A stretch of 64,000 nucleotides of DNA from Cupriavidus sp. BIS7 (GCF_000292345.1 NZ_ALOU01000037.1:1-64000), one strand, 5' to 3'; counted from the first letter of the stretch, positions 49,029 through 58,725 are shown. A program made the numbers and translations. The notes: a model not told the origin generated them from the letters alone.

Positions 49029-51059
49029 ATGCAACGTGTCGATCGTATCGATGACGCTGTTTCGCTGCCCGAACTGACGCTACGCGGCATCATCCTTGGT
49101 GCCCTGATCACGGTGGTTTTCACCGCCTCCAATATCTACCTCGGCCTCAAGGTTGGCCTGACGTTCTCGTCGGCGATTCCGGCGGCCGTGATCTCGATGG
49201 CCGTGCTGCGGCTGTTCCCGGGCGCTAACATCCTTGAGAACAACATGGTGCAAACGCAGGCATCCGCCGCCGGCACCCTGTCGTCGATCATCTTCATCCT
49301 GCCGGGCCTGGTCATGCTCGGACACTGGCAGGGCTTTCCGTTCTGGCAGACGCTGGCGATTTGCGCGGCGGGCGGCATGCTCGGCGTGATCTTCAGCATT
49401 CCGCTGCGCCACGCGATGGTGGTGCAGAGTGACCTGCCGTATCCCGAAGGGGTGGCCGCTGCCGAGATCCTGCGCGTGGGTAGCGCGGGTCAGGCGGCCG
49501 GTGACAAAAAGCAGGCCACCGGACTGGCCGATCTGGTTGCCGGAGGCACTGCGGCCGGGCTGTTCAGCTTCGCAGCAGGCGGCCTGCGACTCCTGGCCGA
49601 AGGTGCCAATGCGTGGTTTGCGGCAGGTGCGTCCGTGATCCGGCTCTCGATGGGCTTTTCGCTTGCGCTGGTGGGTGCTGGCTATCTGGTTGGCATCGTC
49701 GGCGGGTTGGCCATGCTGCTGGGTCTTGTATTGACCTGGGGAATCGCCGTGCCGTGGCTGACCGCAATTACGCCGATGCCGGCCGGGGCCACGTTGTCGA
49801 GCTTCGGCACTTCGGTGTGGAGCACGCAGGCGCGCTTCATCGGCGCCGGCACGATCGGCATCGCGGCAATCTGGACGCTCGGCACGCTCTTCAAGCCGAT
49901 GGTCGAAGGCGTACGCGCATCGATGGGCGCCCTGCGCGGTGGCGGGCCGGGGCAGGGCGGTGCAATGCCGCGCACGCAGCGCGACATGCCGGTTGCCTGG
50001 ATTGGTGCCATCACGCTGGTCCTGCTGGTTGTGCTGGCCGTGACGTTCGGCCATTTCCTGGCCCCGGCGCCGCTCGACACCGGCGCTAGCTGGCGGCTGG
50101 TTGGCTGTGCGGTGGTGTTCGCCTTTGTGTTCGGCTTTCTGGTGGCGGCGGCCTGCGGCTACATGGCGGGTCTGGTGGGATCGTCGGCCAGCCCGATCTC
50201 GGGTATCGGCATTATCGCGGTGATCCTGGTGTCGCTGCTGATTCTCGGGATCGGCACGCTCGACGGCCTGCTCGATACGCCCGAGGGCGGCAAGTTTGCG
50301 ATTGCACTGGCGATCTTCACGACTTCGGCCGTGGTGGCCGTGGCGTCGATTTCGAATGACAACCTGCAGGACCTGAAGACCGGCTGGCTCGTCGGCGCAA
50401 CGCCGTGGCGCCAGCAGGTGGCGCTGCTGATCGGCTGTGTCGTGGGTGCAGCGGTGATTCCCCCGGTGCTGGAACTGCTTTACAACGCCTACGGCTTTGC
50501 CGGCGCCTTGCCGCGCGCGGACATGGACCCGAACCAGGCGCTGGCCGCACCGCAGGCCACGCTGATGACGGCAATTGCCACGGGCATTTTCACGCACCGG
50601 CTCAACTGGACGATGATCCTGATCGGCGTGGCGCTGGGTGTGGTGCTGATCGCCATCGATGAGGTGCTGCGTCGTCGCGGCGGTTCCGCGCGGCTCCCGG
50701 TGCTGGCCGTGGGCATCGGCATCTATTTGCCGCCGACGGTCAGTTCGGCACTTGTGGTTGGCGCGGTGCTTTCATGGTGGCTGCTGCGCGCGGAGCGGCG
50801 TCGCGCCGAGGCGCGCGGTGACAACGTGGAGTTGGTACTGGCCCATGCCGAACGGCGCGGCACGCTGCTTGCGTCAGGCCTGATCGTCGGGGAAAGCCTT
50901 GTGGGCGTGGCCCTGGCCGCGATCATCGGCCTCTCGGGCAAGGAGGCGCCGCTGGCCGTTGTCGGGGCAGGGTTTGGCGCCGCCGCGCAGTGGCTGGGAC
51001 TGGCCGTATTCGTGCTGGTCTGCGTGGGGTTCTGCCGGCGAGTGTTGACAGCGCGGTGA
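49029..51059 (+). CDS. OPT family oligopeptide transporter
   Basis: A 676-residue inner-membrane transporter of the OPT superfamily. About 15 hydrophobic segments are seen, opening with ELTLRGIILGALITVVFTASNIYLGLKVGLTFSSAIPAAVISMA, a block typical of the prokaryotic OPT family. SDLPYPEGVAAAEIL is the well-known family motif, and SASPISGIGIIAVILV and STQARFIGAGTIGIAAIWTL are further matches. The start at 49029 has AGGAGGCTCC upstream; the open frame extends back into the Nudix gene. Substrate (peptide, metal chelate) unknown. A REP-like palindrome follows. Confidence 0.92.
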   Translation: MQRVDRIDDAVSLPELTLRGIILGALITVVFTASNIYLGLKVGLTFSSAIPAAVISMAVLRLFPGANILENNMVQTQASAAGTLSSIIFILPGLVMLGHWQGFPFWQTLAICAAGGMLGVIFSIPLRHAMVVQSDLPYPEGVAAAEILRVGSAGQAAGDKKQATGLADLVAGGTAAGLFSFAAGGLRLLAEGANAWFAAGASVIRLSMGFSLALVGAGYLVGIVGGLAMLLGLVLTWGIAVPWLTAITPMPAGATLSSFGTSVWSTQARFIGAGTIGIAAIWTLGTLFKPMVEGVRASMGALRGGGPGQGGAMPRTQRDMPVAWIGAITLVLLVVLAVTFGHFLAPAPLDTGASWRLVGCAVVFAFVFGFLVAAACGYMAGLVGSSASPISGIGIIAVILVSLLILGIGTLDGLLDTPEGGKFAIALAIFTTSAVVAVASISNDNLQDLKTGWLVGATPWRQQVALLIGCVVGAAVIPPVLELLYNAYGFAGALPRADMDPNQALAAPQATLMTAIATGIFTHRLNWTMILIGVALGVVLIAIDEVLRRRGGSARLPVLAVGIGIYLPPTVSSALVVGAVLSWWLLRAERRRAEARGDNVELVLAHAERRGTLLASGLIVGESLVGVALAAIIGLSGKEAPLAVVGAGFGAAAQWLGLAVFVLVCVGFCRRVLTAR

Positions 51060-51088
51060 CCGATCAGGGGCCAGAACTGTAGCGATGC

Positions 51089-51119
51089 GCTCCCTCTCTC
51101 ACGGGTGTGGAGAGGGGGC
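51089..51119. repeat. REP-like palindrome, copy 3 (convergent junction)
   Basis: GCTCCCTCTCT (51089-51099) pairs with GGAGAGGGGGC (51109-51119), using two G-T pairs, with a 9-nt loop. It is the third member of the palindrome family, again between convergent genes (OPT transporter and yacG). Confidence 0.6.
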
Positions 51120-51125
51120 AGGAAC

Positions 51126-51317
51126 TCAGTCTTCCGGGTCTTCCGGCAGGTCTGGCGATGGTGTCTCGCCGGGCTTGCCGCCGATCACGTACTTCTCGGA
51201 TGCCCAGGCCCCAAGGTCGATCTGTTTGCAGCGCTCCGAGCAGAACGGGCGGAATTTGTTCTCCGGCAGCCAGGCAACATCCTTGCCGCAGGTGGGACAT
51301 TTGACGACGGCTGGCAT
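51126..51317 (-). CDS. yacG: DNA gyrase inhibitor YacG
   Basis: A 63-residue zinc-binding protein. The four Cys ligands are CPTC (8-11) and CSERC (26-30), the YacG pattern, and [18 protein letters not shown] is the family's core. YacG of E. coli binds GyrB and inhibits gyrase. Its order with zapD and coaE (9 bp from zapD) is the conserved pil-linked arrangement in proteobacteria. The acidic, proline-rich C-terminus is probably disordered. Confidence 0.93.
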   Translation of the reverse strand: MPAVVKCPTCGKDVAWLPENKFRPFCSERCKQIDLGAWASEKYVIGGKPGETPSPDLPEDPED

Positions 51318-51325
51318 CGCAGACT

Positions 51326-52084
51326 TCAGAAATTACAGAGTTTGAGCAGAAAGGGGATGTCGGCATCCACCGAGCGCGGCCGCATGTCGCCGTCCTGCTG
51401 CGTGAAGCGTACCCAGAGCATGTACTTGTTGGCGCTCATCTCGGGGATGAAAGCCAGCAGCGATGCGTCCAGGTAGACCTGCATGAGCTGGTAGCTGCGG
51501 CCCGACAGCATTTGCTGATAGCTGCCGCCGGTGGCAATGACCTTGCCGCTCTGGCCCGATTCGCGCAGCAGGCGCAGCACGATCGATGCACCCATGCGCA
51601 GCGAGGCCAGCGGGCGCGCCCATTTGAGGATATCCGTGCGGCGATCCTCGGCGGGGCGATGCTGCCACGCATAGTAGGCCGGCAAATCGAATTCACAGGT
51701 GCCGCCGGGGATGATGGCGCGGCTGCGGATGCTGGTCAGCCACTCGTTGTCGGCCAGAAGCTGGCCAGCCTTGCCAACGGTCTGGCTGAGAGCGGCAATG
51801 CCCTGCTCGATCTCGGTGATCACGCTGACAAGTGCATCCTGATCGATCTGCGGATTGGCACGCAGAGGCGCCAGCGCCTGGCGCTGGCGTTCGAGTTCCT
51901 TGATCAGATCGGTCTTCAGATCGGCACGTCCCGCCACATCGATGATTTCGAACAGCGTGGTGATGGCAACGTGATGCTGAAGCGGATGTTCCTGCCCGAG
52001 GAAATAATCCAGCCGATCGAACAGATCCTCCAGGCGCAGGAGCGTCCTGATGCGTTCGTTGAAAGGATATTCGTACAGGATCAA
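51326..52084 (-). CDS. zapD: Cell division protein ZapD
   Basis: A 252-residue cytoplasmic FtsZ-bundling protein (formerly DUF1342). [23 protein letters not shown] is the family's opening block; [30 protein letters not shown], the ELERQ coiled-coil region and [13 protein letters not shown] are also typical. It ends 9 bp before yacG; coaE lies 238 bp upstream. Residues that bind the FtsZ C-terminal peptide are in the conserved arginine-rich helix region. Its presence on this map complements FtsZ, encoded 12 kb away. Confidence 0.94.
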   Translation of the reverse strand: MILYEYPFNERIRTLLRLEDLFDRLDYFLGQEHPLQHHVAITTLFEIIDVAGRADLKTDLIKELERQRQALAPLRANPQIDQDALVSVITEIEQGIAALSQTVGKAGQLLADNEWLTSIRSRAIIPGGTCEFDLPAYYAWQHRPAEDRRTDILKWARPLASLRMGASIVLRLLRESGQSGKVIATGGSYQQMLSGRSYQLMQVYLDASLLAFIPEMSANKYMLWVRFTQQDGDMRPRSVDADIPFLLKLCNF

Positions 52085-52322
52085 GTCGGTGTCCGTGCAG
52101 CGCGCCGGTTGGCGGTTGTTTCAGTCGGGGGCGCTCTGGCGCTGCCCGTGACGATTTCGCCCATGCGGAGCAACTTGCGTGCGGCTCGAATGCGTCACGC
52201 AGCGCATGTATGCTGGCATGTTTCAGCGCATTCTATGCGAGTCGGCGCCCGAGGACAAATCGAATCTGCTCGTATGTACATAGTCGGTACATAGGCGGTA
52301 CGAGTCGGGGGCGACGATATCG

Positions 52323-52946
52323 TTACGCAGTTGCTGACGTGTCGGTCAGTGAACGGTATAGCGCATCGAGTCGCGCGACCTGCGCGTCGAGTGCCTCGGG
52401 CGACCCGTCGTTATCAATCACATCGTTTGCCACGGCCAACCGCTCGGCGCGCGTGGCCTGCCGGCGCATGATCGCCAGCACCTGATCGCGCGTGAACCCA
52501 TTGCGTGCGATCACGCGCGCGATCTGGGTTTCCTCCTGGCAATCGACCACGAGCACACGGCCCACGCGTGCGTGCCAAGTACCGGATTCGACCAGCAACG
52601 GCACCACGTAGATCAGGTACGGATGCTGGCCCGATTTGCGGATGGCGCCGGCCCGTGTTTCGGTAACCTGCCGGATCAGCGGATGGGTGATGCCTTCGAG
52701 GCGGGTCTTGGCTGTGGGGTCGGAAAAGACCCGTGCGCGCATCGCATCGCGATCCATTGCGCCGTCGGGCCGCAGGCAGCCGGGGCCAAAGGCGTCCACC
52801 AACGGTGCGATGGCTGCACCACCCGGTGCGGTGATTTCGTGGGCAATGAGATCGGTATCGATCAGCGCGGCCCCGCGTGCGGCAAACATGTCCGCAACGC
52901 GGGTTTTTCCGGAGCCGATACCGCCGGTGAGTCCAATTTCCAGCAT
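52323..52946 (-). CDS. coaE: Dephospho-CoA kinase
   Basis: A 207-residue P-loop kinase for the last step of CoA synthesis. [19 protein letters not shown] holds the Walker A; the Asp of [11 protein letters not shown] and the lid arginines in [13 protein letters not shown] are visible. The start at 52946 gives MLEIGLTGG, the usual N-terminus; upstream codons in the same frame are unlikely. The 72 bp to pilD and shared strand suggest an operon with pilBCD, as in many gammaproteobacteria and betaproteobacteria. Confidence 0.94.
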   Translation of the reverse strand: MLEIGLTGGIGSGKTRVADMFAARGAALIDTDLIAHEITAPGGAAIAPLVDAFGPGCLRPDGAMDRDAMRARVFSDPTAKTRLEGITHPLIRQVTETRAGAIRKSGQHPYLIYVVPLLVESGTWHARVGRVLVVDCQEETQIARVIARNGFTRDQVLAIMRRQATRAERLAVANDVIDNDGSPEALDAQVARLDALYRSLTDTSATA

Positions 52947-53018
52947 GGGGCAGGGGTGTCGTCCGTGGCGAATGCCGCCAACGATACCAGCTTTGTGGTT
53001 GGGCGCCCTCGGTGGCAC

Positions 53019-53888
53019 CTAGTGGCCGACCACCAGCCCCAGCGGCAACACATCAGCGCCGAAGAACAGGATGATCAGGCCGGCGCCGGCGATATATGGG
53101 CCGAACGGGAATGTGGTGTCACTGCTCTTGCGGTGGAACACCAGCATCGCGCCACCCAGCACCGCGCCGACCACCGACGACATCAGAATCAGGGCCGGCA
53201 GTGCCTGCCAGCCGAACCACGCGCCAAGCGCACCCATCAACTTGAAATCGCCATGGCCCATGCCTTCACGGCCACGCACCAGTTTGTAGAGCCAGTAGAC
53301 GCTCCACAGCAGCAGGTAGCCCGCGGCGGCGCCAATGACGGCGTCCGTCAGCGGCACGAACAGGCCCTGCAGATTCAGCAGCAGGCCAAGCCACAGCAGC
53401 GGCAGCGTGATCTGGTCCGGCAGAAGCTGGGTGTCCGCGTCAATCATGAACAGCGCGACCAGCGCCCAGATCATCGCGATCGCGGCCACCGCCTGGGCGG
53501 TCGGGCCGAAATGCAACATGGCCAGCGCGCTGAGCGCCGCCGTGGCCAGTTCGACCAGCGGGTAGCGGATGCCGATCGGCGCCTTGCAGGACTTGCACTT
53601 GCCGCGCAGGAACAGGTAGCTGATGACCGGGATGTTTTCCCAGGGGGCGATCAGATGGCCGCAATTCGGGCAGGCCGAGCGCGGCACCATGAGGTTGTAA
53701 CGCTCGGGATGCGGCAACGGCTCGCCGCGGACTTCCGCGATGTAGTTGGCCTCGTCGTACTCCATCATCTTCGGCAGACGATGAATCACCACATTGAGGA
53801 AACTGCCAACCATCAGGCCGACCACGCCGGCCGCGACAATCAGGAAAGCTGGCGGCAAGGCCGCCAGCGACGACAAGACAGCTTGCAT
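53019..53888 (-). CDS. pilD: Prepilin peptidase / N-methyltransferase PilD
   Basis: A 289-residue inner-membrane aspartic protease that cleaves and methylates type IV prepilins and type II pseudopilins. GSFLNVVIHRLP is the family's opening; two CxxC zinc pairs (CPNC, CKSC) flank ENIPVISYLFLRGK. The catalytic Asp residues are in MIDADTQLLPD and GHGDFKL. About eight membrane segments. It lies 18 bp after pilC in the pilB-pilC-pilD order. Confidence 0.96.
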   Translation of the reverse strand: MQAVLSSLAALPPAFLIVAAGVVGLMVGSFLNVVIHRLPKMMEYDEANYIAEVRGEPLPHPERYNLMVPRSACPNCGHLIAPWENIPVISYLFLRGKCKSCKAPIGIRYPLVELATAALSALAMLHFGPTAQAVAAIAMIWALVALFMIDADTQLLPDQITLPLLWLGLLLNLQGLFVPLTDAVIGAAAGYLLLWSVYWLYKLVRGREGMGHGDFKLMGALGAWFGWQALPALILMSSVVGAVLGGAMLVFHRKSSDTTFPFGPYIAGAGLIILFFGADVLPLGLVVGH

Positions 53889-53906
53889 GCGTTACACCAC
53901 CCGGCT

Positions 53907-55172
53907 TTACACCACTTGGCCCAGCTTGAAGATCGGCAGGTACATCGCCACGACCATGCCGCCGATCAGCACGCCGAGGATCACGATGATCAGCGGCTCG
54001 ATCAGGCTGGAGATGGCGGCCACCGCATCGTCGACCTCGCGTTCGTAGAATTCGGCAACCTTGAGCAGCATGTTGTCCAGCGCGCCGGATTCCTCGCCGA
54101 TCTGTGTCATCTGCAGCACCATGTTGTCGAACACGTGCGTGGCCTGCATCGCATTGGTCAGGCTGGTACCCATGCGCACGGCCTGCTCGACCTGGCGAGT
54201 GGCGTCGTAGTACAGCCAGTTGCCCGCCGCGCCAGCCACTGATTCCATCGATTCCACCAGTGGTGTGCCGGCTGCGAACATCGTCGCCAGCGTACGCGTC
54301 CAGCGTGCGATCACGGCCTTGCGGAACAGGCTGCCGAAGATCGGCATCTTGAGCAGTACCATGTCGTGCCAGCGCTGCACCTTCTCAGACTTCTTCCTGG
54401 CCCGAAAGTAGCCGATGATCGAGAAAACCGGTACGCCGATAACGATGTACCAATACTGCACGAAGAAGTCCGAAATATTGATCACCACCATTGTGGGCGC
54501 CGGCAGCGAGGCGCCGAAACTCGAAAACACGCCCTTGAACGCTGGAATCACGAACAGCATCAGCACCACGGTCACGGCGAAGGCCACCGTCAGCACGGCG
54601 ATCGGGTAGATCATTGCCGACTTGATCTGGCTCTTCAGCGCAATGCTCTTCTCCATGTAGAGCGACAGCCGGTCGAGCAGGGCATCGAGAATACCGCCCT
54701 GTTCACCGGCGTCGATCAGGTTGCAATAGAGCGTGTCGAAGTACTGCGGATGGCGCCGGAATGCCGTGGCCATGCTGCTGCCGGACTCGATGTCGGAGCG
54801 GATGACGTTGAGCAGTTGCGTGAAGTTCGGGTTGGCGTGGCCGCGCGCGATGATGTCGATCGACTGCAGCAGGGGCACACCGGCCCTGAGCATGGTCGAG
54901 AGCTGGCGCGTGAAGTACGCGATATCCTTCTCGATGATCTTCTTGCCGCGCGCGCCCTTGCGCTTCTTCATCTTGACGATGGTCAGCCCCTGCTTGCGCA
55001 GCGAGGCGGTGACCTCGGTCTGGCTCTCGGCACGTTGTTCGCCCTTGAACGACTTGCCCTTGCGGTCCTTGGCTTCCCATTCGAAGATGTACTGCGTGGG
55101 CGCCTTCCGCCCTGATTTGGCCCGCGACGGCGCTGCCGTCCGGGCGCCCGCCGCTGGTGCGCGCGTCGCCAT
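53907..55172 (-). CDS. pilC: Type IV pilus inner-membrane platform protein PilC
   Basis: A 421-residue polytopic GspF-family protein. A basic N-terminal tail (about 1-28) precedes YIFEWEAKDRKGKSFKGEQ, the family's N-terminal start. Two T2SSF domains follow, each with the ATLVES-like repeat (FTRQLSTMLRAGVPLLQSID and WTRTLATMFAAGTPLVESME) and three membrane segments. PilC couples PilB's ATPase action to pilin assembly. It is 29 bp downstream of pilB. Confidence 0.95.
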   Translation of the reverse strand: MATRAPAAGARTAAPSRAKSGRKAPTQYIFEWEAKDRKGKSFKGEQRAESQTEVTASLRKQGLTIVKMKKRKGARGKKIIEKDIAYFTRQLSTMLRAGVPLLQSIDIIARGHANPNFTQLLNVIRSDIESGSSMATAFRRHPQYFDTLYCNLIDAGEQGGILDALLDRLSLYMEKSIALKSQIKSAMIYPIAVLTVAFAVTVVLMLFVIPAFKGVFSSFGASLPAPTMVVINISDFFVQYWYIVIGVPVFSIIGYFRARKKSEKVQRWHDMVLLKMPIFGSLFRKAVIARWTRTLATMFAAGTPLVESMESVAGAAGNWLYYDATRQVEQAVRMGTSLTNAMQATHVFDNMVLQMTQIGEESGALDNMLLKVAEFYEREVDDAVAAISSLIEPLIIVILGVLIGGMVVAMYLPIFKLGQVV

Positions 55173-55201
55173 GATTTGACCCCCGACTAGTTATCTTTGT
55201 T

Positions 55202-56926
55202 TTACGTATTCGTGGTCGCCAGCACTTCTTCGAGTGACGTGACGCCCTGTTTGACCTTGAGCAGGCCGGCTTCCCGCAACGATAGCACGCCTTCCTTGCG
55301 GGCCTGTTCCGCAATTTGCAGCGCCGTGCCGTGCGTCAGGATGATCTGTTGCATTGCCTCGGAAATCGGCATGACCTGGTAGATGCCGCAGCGGCCCTTG
55401 TAGCCGCTGCCATTGCAGCGCTCGCAGCCAACCGGGTGGTACGGCTTCCAGGTGCCGTCGATATCGGCCTCCCGGAATCCGGCATCGACCAGCACCTGTG
55501 GCGCCAGCTCGCCTTCGCGCTTGCAGGTGCAAAGCTTGCGTGCCAGACGTTGCGCGGTGATCAGCAACACCGACGACGCGATGTTGAAAGGCGCCACGCC
55601 CATGTTCATCAGACGTGTCAGCGTGGTGGGCGCGTCGTTGGTGTGCAGCGTCGACAGCACCATGTGGCCGGTTTGCGCGGCCTTGATGGAAATGTCAGCG
55701 GTTTCCAGGTCACGAATTTCGCCGACCATGATCACGTCCGGATCCTGGCGCAGGAACGACTTCAGCGCGGCGGCGAAAGTCAGGCCCGCCTTGTCGTTGA
55801 CGTTGACCTGGTTGATGCCCGGCAACTGGATTTCGGCCGGGTCTTCCGCAGTCGAAATATTGATGTCGCCCTGATTCAGCATGTTCAGGCACGTGTAGAG
55901 CGACACGGTCTTGCCGCTACCAGTCGGGCCAGTCACCAGCACCATGCCGTACGGGCGCTTGATGGCGTCCAGCAGCAGTTCCTTTTGCTGCGGCTCGTAG
56001 CCGAGCTGATCGATGTCGAGCTTGTCGCTCGACGAGTCGAGAATACGCATCACGATCTTCTCGCCGAACAGCGTGGGCAGCGTGGACACGCGGAAATCGA
56101 TGGCCTTCTCGACGGTCTCCTTGCCTTCCTTGTCCTTCGGCATCGAGATCAGCAGCTTCATCCGGCCGTCCTGCGGCACGCGCTTTTCCGAAATGTCCAG
56201 GCGCGACAGCACCTTGATGCGCGTGGCGATCTTGTCGCGAATGTCCTGCGGCGGGCGGGCGACTTCCTGCAGCACGCCGTCCACACGGAAGCGCACGCGA
56301 TAGAAGAACTCGAACGGTTCGAAGTGAAGGTCCGACGCACCGCGGTGGAACGCTTCGGTCAGCAGCTTCTGCAGGAAACGCACCACCGGCGCATCGTCGA
56401 TTTCGTTGCTTCCCGGAGCCTTGCGCGCCCCGGCCGCGGCGGCCGGATCGTACTCGATCATCTTCTGCGCGGTGGGGCTGACGGGCAGCGCATTCTTGAG
56501 CGTGCCAAGCGCCTCGCCGGCCGAGCGGACATGCTTCATCAGCTTGTCATGCTCGACCACGACGGTTTCCACGGGCAGATTGAACTTCTGGCGGATCGCC
56601 TCGACGCCGGCCTGGTTGGCGGGGTCGGACATCGCCACGACCAGCCGATTCTCCCGGCGGCCCAGCGCCAGCAGCCGGTGTGCGTGGAATTCCCGGTTGC
56701 CGGCCAGCGCCGGCGGCACGCGGCCAAGGTTGTATTGGGACAGATCGAGCAGCGGAAGCTGGTATTTGTCGGCAGCGAAAACCGCGACATCGTGGGCGGT
56801 CATTGTGCCGCTGCCGATGATCTCGTCGATCAGCTGTGTTTGCTTTTCCCGAGCCGATTGCTCCAGCTGGGCTAGCAGCGCCGGAGCGATCCGCCGGCTC
56901 TGTGCAAGCGCGAGGCCTAGTGTCAT
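55202..56926 (-). CDS. pilB: Type IV pilus assembly ATPase PilB
   Basis: A 574-residue hexameric ATPase powering pilus extension. The N-terminal MshEN-like domain covers about 1-140. Walker A is GPTGSGKT (333-340), followed by the Asp box, Walker B (PDVIMVGEIRDLETADI) and a His box. The four Cys of the C-terminal zinc-binding region (LCTCKREG and CERCNGSGYKGRCG) are present. No pilin gene is next to it in this window, so the major pilin is encoded elsewhere. It is the first gene of pilB-pilC-pilD. Confidence 0.96.
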   Translation of the reverse strand: MTLGLALAQSRRIAPALLAQLEQSAREKQTQLIDEIIGSGTMTAHDVAVFAADKYQLPLLDLSQYNLGRVPPALAGNREFHAHRLLALGRRENRLVVAMSDPANQAGVEAIRQKFNLPVETVVVEHDKLMKHVRSAGEALGTLKNALPVSPTAQKMIEYDPAAAAGARKAPGSNEIDDAPVVRFLQKLLTEAFHRGASDLHFEPFEFFYRVRFRVDGVLQEVARPPQDIRDKIATRIKVLSRLDISEKRVPQDGRMKLLISMPKDKEGKETVEKAIDFRVSTLPTLFGEKIVMRILDSSSDKLDIDQLGYEPQQKELLLDAIKRPYGMVLVTGPTGSGKTVSLYTCLNMLNQGDINISTAEDPAEIQLPGINQVNVNDKAGLTFAAALKSFLRQDPDVIMVGEIRDLETADISIKAAQTGHMVLSTLHTNDAPTTLTRLMNMGVAPFNIASSVLLITAQRLARKLCTCKREGELAPQVLVDAGFREADIDGTWKPYHPVGCERCNGSGYKGRCGIYQVMPISEAMQQIILTHGTALQIAEQARKEGVLSLREAGLLKVKQGVTSLEEVLATTNT

Positions 56927-57183
56927 GGCGAAATACTGTGACTGTGCATGGTGCGCGCGTTCGGACAGACGAACAGCGGCGCGGTTGACTGCGGCGGGAT
57001 CGACGGGGGCATGGGTCCCGGATCGGGGCAGTTTGCCGTCGGGGTCACTTTTTGTAAAGCCAGGCTTCGCGCGCGTTGGCGTTTGTGCGACAGAGGCGCA
57101 ACCCTACCTGCGCGGGGCGGAGGGCAGGCGGGCAGACCGGCGGGCAATAGGCCAGCGCAACGGCTGGGCGACGGCCCAATGCA

Positions 57184-57217
57184 AAAAGCCGAATCAACTT
57201 TCGTTGATTCGGCTTTT
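57184..57217. terminator. Bidirectional terminator after tRNA-Pro
   Basis: AAAAGCCGAATCAA (57184-57197), loop CTTTCG, TTGATTCGGCTTTT (57204-57217): a perfect 14-bp stem with A-run left and T-run right. It ends the tRNA transcript on the minus strand, 9 bp after the gene. The 56927-57183 stretch upstream of pilB shows nothing else I can support. Confidence 0.9.
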
Positions 57218-57225
57218 CTGAAATC

Positions 57226-57302
57226 TGGTCGGGGTGAGAGGATTCGAACCTCCGGCCTCTACGTCCCGAACGTAGCGCTCTACCAGGCTAAGCTACACCC
57301 CG
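57226..57302 (-). tRNA. tRNA-Pro (CGG)
   Basis: A complete 77-nt tRNA on the minus strand, 5' CGGGGTGTAGC to CACCCCG-A-CCA 3'. The acceptor stem CGGGGTG/CACCCCG pairs fully. The anticodon loop is TTCGGGA with anticodon CGG, read as proline CCG, in a CTACG/CGTAG stem. The T-loop GGTTCGAATCC is standard. CCA is encoded. It stands alone between pilB and ispB. Confidence 0.96.
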
Positions 57303-57408
57303 ATTTGTGTTTGTTGCCAAAACTTGCGTTGTCAGCAGCAAAGAACAAAAGTTTAGCAGCGTTTCTTTCGGATGGGAAGAGGGTGCAAGAAGATTTGCAC
57401 CGTCTCCA

Positions 57409-58386
57409 TCAGCTCTGACGTTGCAGCGAGAACGCGCAGAGGTCGATCAGCGTCTGCTTCAGTGGCGAATCCGGGAATTGCATGGCGGCTTTCTCGGCAG
57501 CTTCCGCTTCGCGCTGGGCGGCTGCAAACGTCACTTCGAGTGCGCCGCTGGCGTGGATGGCCGAGAACACTGCGTCGAAATGCTCGGTCCCGCCTTGCAC
57601 GATCGCGTCGCGCGCCAGTTCGCGCTGCTGTGCCGTGCCGTGTTCCAGCAGGTGCAGCAGCGGCAGTGTTGGTTTGCCTTCGCGCAGGTCGTCGCCGGCG
57701 TTCTTGCCCATCTGCTCGGCGCTGGCCGTGTAGTCGAGCATGTCGTCGATCAGCTGGAATGCCGTGCCGATGCGGCGGCCGTATTCGGCTGCGGCTTCTT
57801 CCATGGCCGGTTCCGCGCCGGCAAGCACCGCGCCCAGTTGCGCCGAGGCTTCGAACAGCTTGGCGGTCTTGTAGCGGATCACCTGCAGGTAGCGCTCAAC
57901 CGTGACTTCGGGGTCGTGCATGTTCAGGAGCTGCAGCACCTCGCCTTCGGCAATCACGTTGGTGGCGTTGGAGAGAATCTCCATGATGCGCATGCTGCCG
58001 GCCTCCACCATCATCTGGAAGGCACGCGAATAGAGGAAGTCGCCTACCAGTACGCTGGCTGCGTTGCCGAACACCGCGTTGGCGGTCTCGCGGCCACGGC
58101 GCAGTTCGGATTCGTCCACGACATCGTCATGCAGCAGCGTGGCGGTGTGGATGAACTCCACCACCGCGGCAAGCTCGTGGTGGCGATGGCCTTCGTAGCC
58201 AAACGCGCGCGCCGACAACAGCAGGATGACCGGGCGCAGGCGTTTGCCGCCCGCGCTGATGATGTATTCGCCGATTTGTTCGATCAGCGGTACTTCCGAC
58301 GACAGGCGTCGGCGGATGACTGCGTCAACGGCGCGCATGTCGGCAGCGACCGGGGCAAGCAAGGCAGTAGCGGAAGACTGGGACAA
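57409..58386 (-). CDS. ispB: Octaprenyl diphosphate synthase
   Basis: A 325-residue all-alpha trans-prenyltransferase that makes the long side chain of ubiquinone. The first Asp-rich motif is HDDVVDE (86-92), the second DDMLD near 216, and the GGKRLRPVI block (46-54) binds isopentenyl diphosphate. KNAGDDLREGKPTLPL is the usual C-terminal element. A TATAAT (minus strand, complement of 58416-58421) lies about 30 nt before the ATG as a likely -10. Chain length (C40) is inferred from family and host; coq7 in this window uses the same pathway. Confidence 0.93.
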   Translation of the reverse strand: MSQSSATALLAPVAADMRAVDAVIRRRLSSEVPLIEQIGEYIISAGGKRLRPVILLLSARAFGYEGHRHHELAAVVEFIHTATLLHDDVVDESELRRGRETANAVFGNAASVLVGDFLYSRAFQMMVEAGSMRIMEILSNATNVIAEGEVLQLLNMHDPEVTVERYLQVIRYKTAKLFEASAQLGAVLAGAEPAMEEAAAEYGRRIGTAFQLIDDMLDYTASAEQMGKNAGDDLREGKPTLPLLHLLEHGTAQQRELARDAIVQGGTEHFDAVFSAIHASGALEVTFAAAQREAEAAEKAAMQFPDSPLKQTLIDLCAFSLQRQS

Positions 58387-58546
58387 GATGAATCACCGTT
58401 TCGCAAAACCGGTGGATTATATGCGATGCGGGTGTGCGTTTGGCTGTCGCGGGTAGCAAGGTGGAAGGGAATGTCAGGGTGTGTGGCGGCGCCGCACACC
58501 CGGTGCGTGGCCCCGCACACGTCCGGCCTGTTCAGTTCGGCCTATT

Positions 58547-58552
58547 TATAAT
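58547..58552 (+). promoter_or_regulatory. Perfect -10 box directly before a short ORF
   Basis: TATAAT with its last base 6 nt before the ATG at 58559, in a locally AT-rich patch. No good -35 is seen at 16-18 bp; GC-rich hairpins lie at 58478-58520. Transcription started about 7 nt downstream would begin at or beside the ATG. Confidence 0.4.
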
Positions 58553-58558
58553 GCCGCC

Positions 58559-58657
58559 ATGAACAAGCCTCGCGATTCCCGCCGGCCCGCCCGCCGCACG
58601 GCCTGGTGGATGGCGTTTGCCGCCCTGGCTGGGTTTCTGCTGGCCGACCTGACCTGA
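58559..58657 (+). CDS. Small putative membrane ORF, 32 residues
   Basis: ATG to TGA encodes 32 residues: an Arg/Pro-rich N-terminus (MNKPRDSRRPARRTA) and one hydrophobic helix (WWMAFAALAGFLLADLT) with positive-inside topology. It follows a perfect TATAAT at 58547, so the transcript could begin at or next to the ATG and be leaderless; no ribosome site is visible. I do not recognise a family. It is 228 bp before rplU and divergent from ispB. It could be a real short membrane protein or a chance frame. Confidence 0.35.
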   Translation: MNKPRDSRRPARRTAWWMAFAALAGFLLADLT

Positions 58658-58725
58658 CGTTCCGCGCGCTGGATGTGACCCGGTCGCCGCCGGAAGTGCC
58701 TCTGCAGGCTATCTCATTGTTTTCT

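Noticed and set aside
58559..58657. Short ORF as the remnant of a longer frameshifted gene
   Set aside because: Reading the neighbouring frames downstream shows no continuation of a hydrophobic or conserved protein before the rplU promoter, so a broken gene is not supported.
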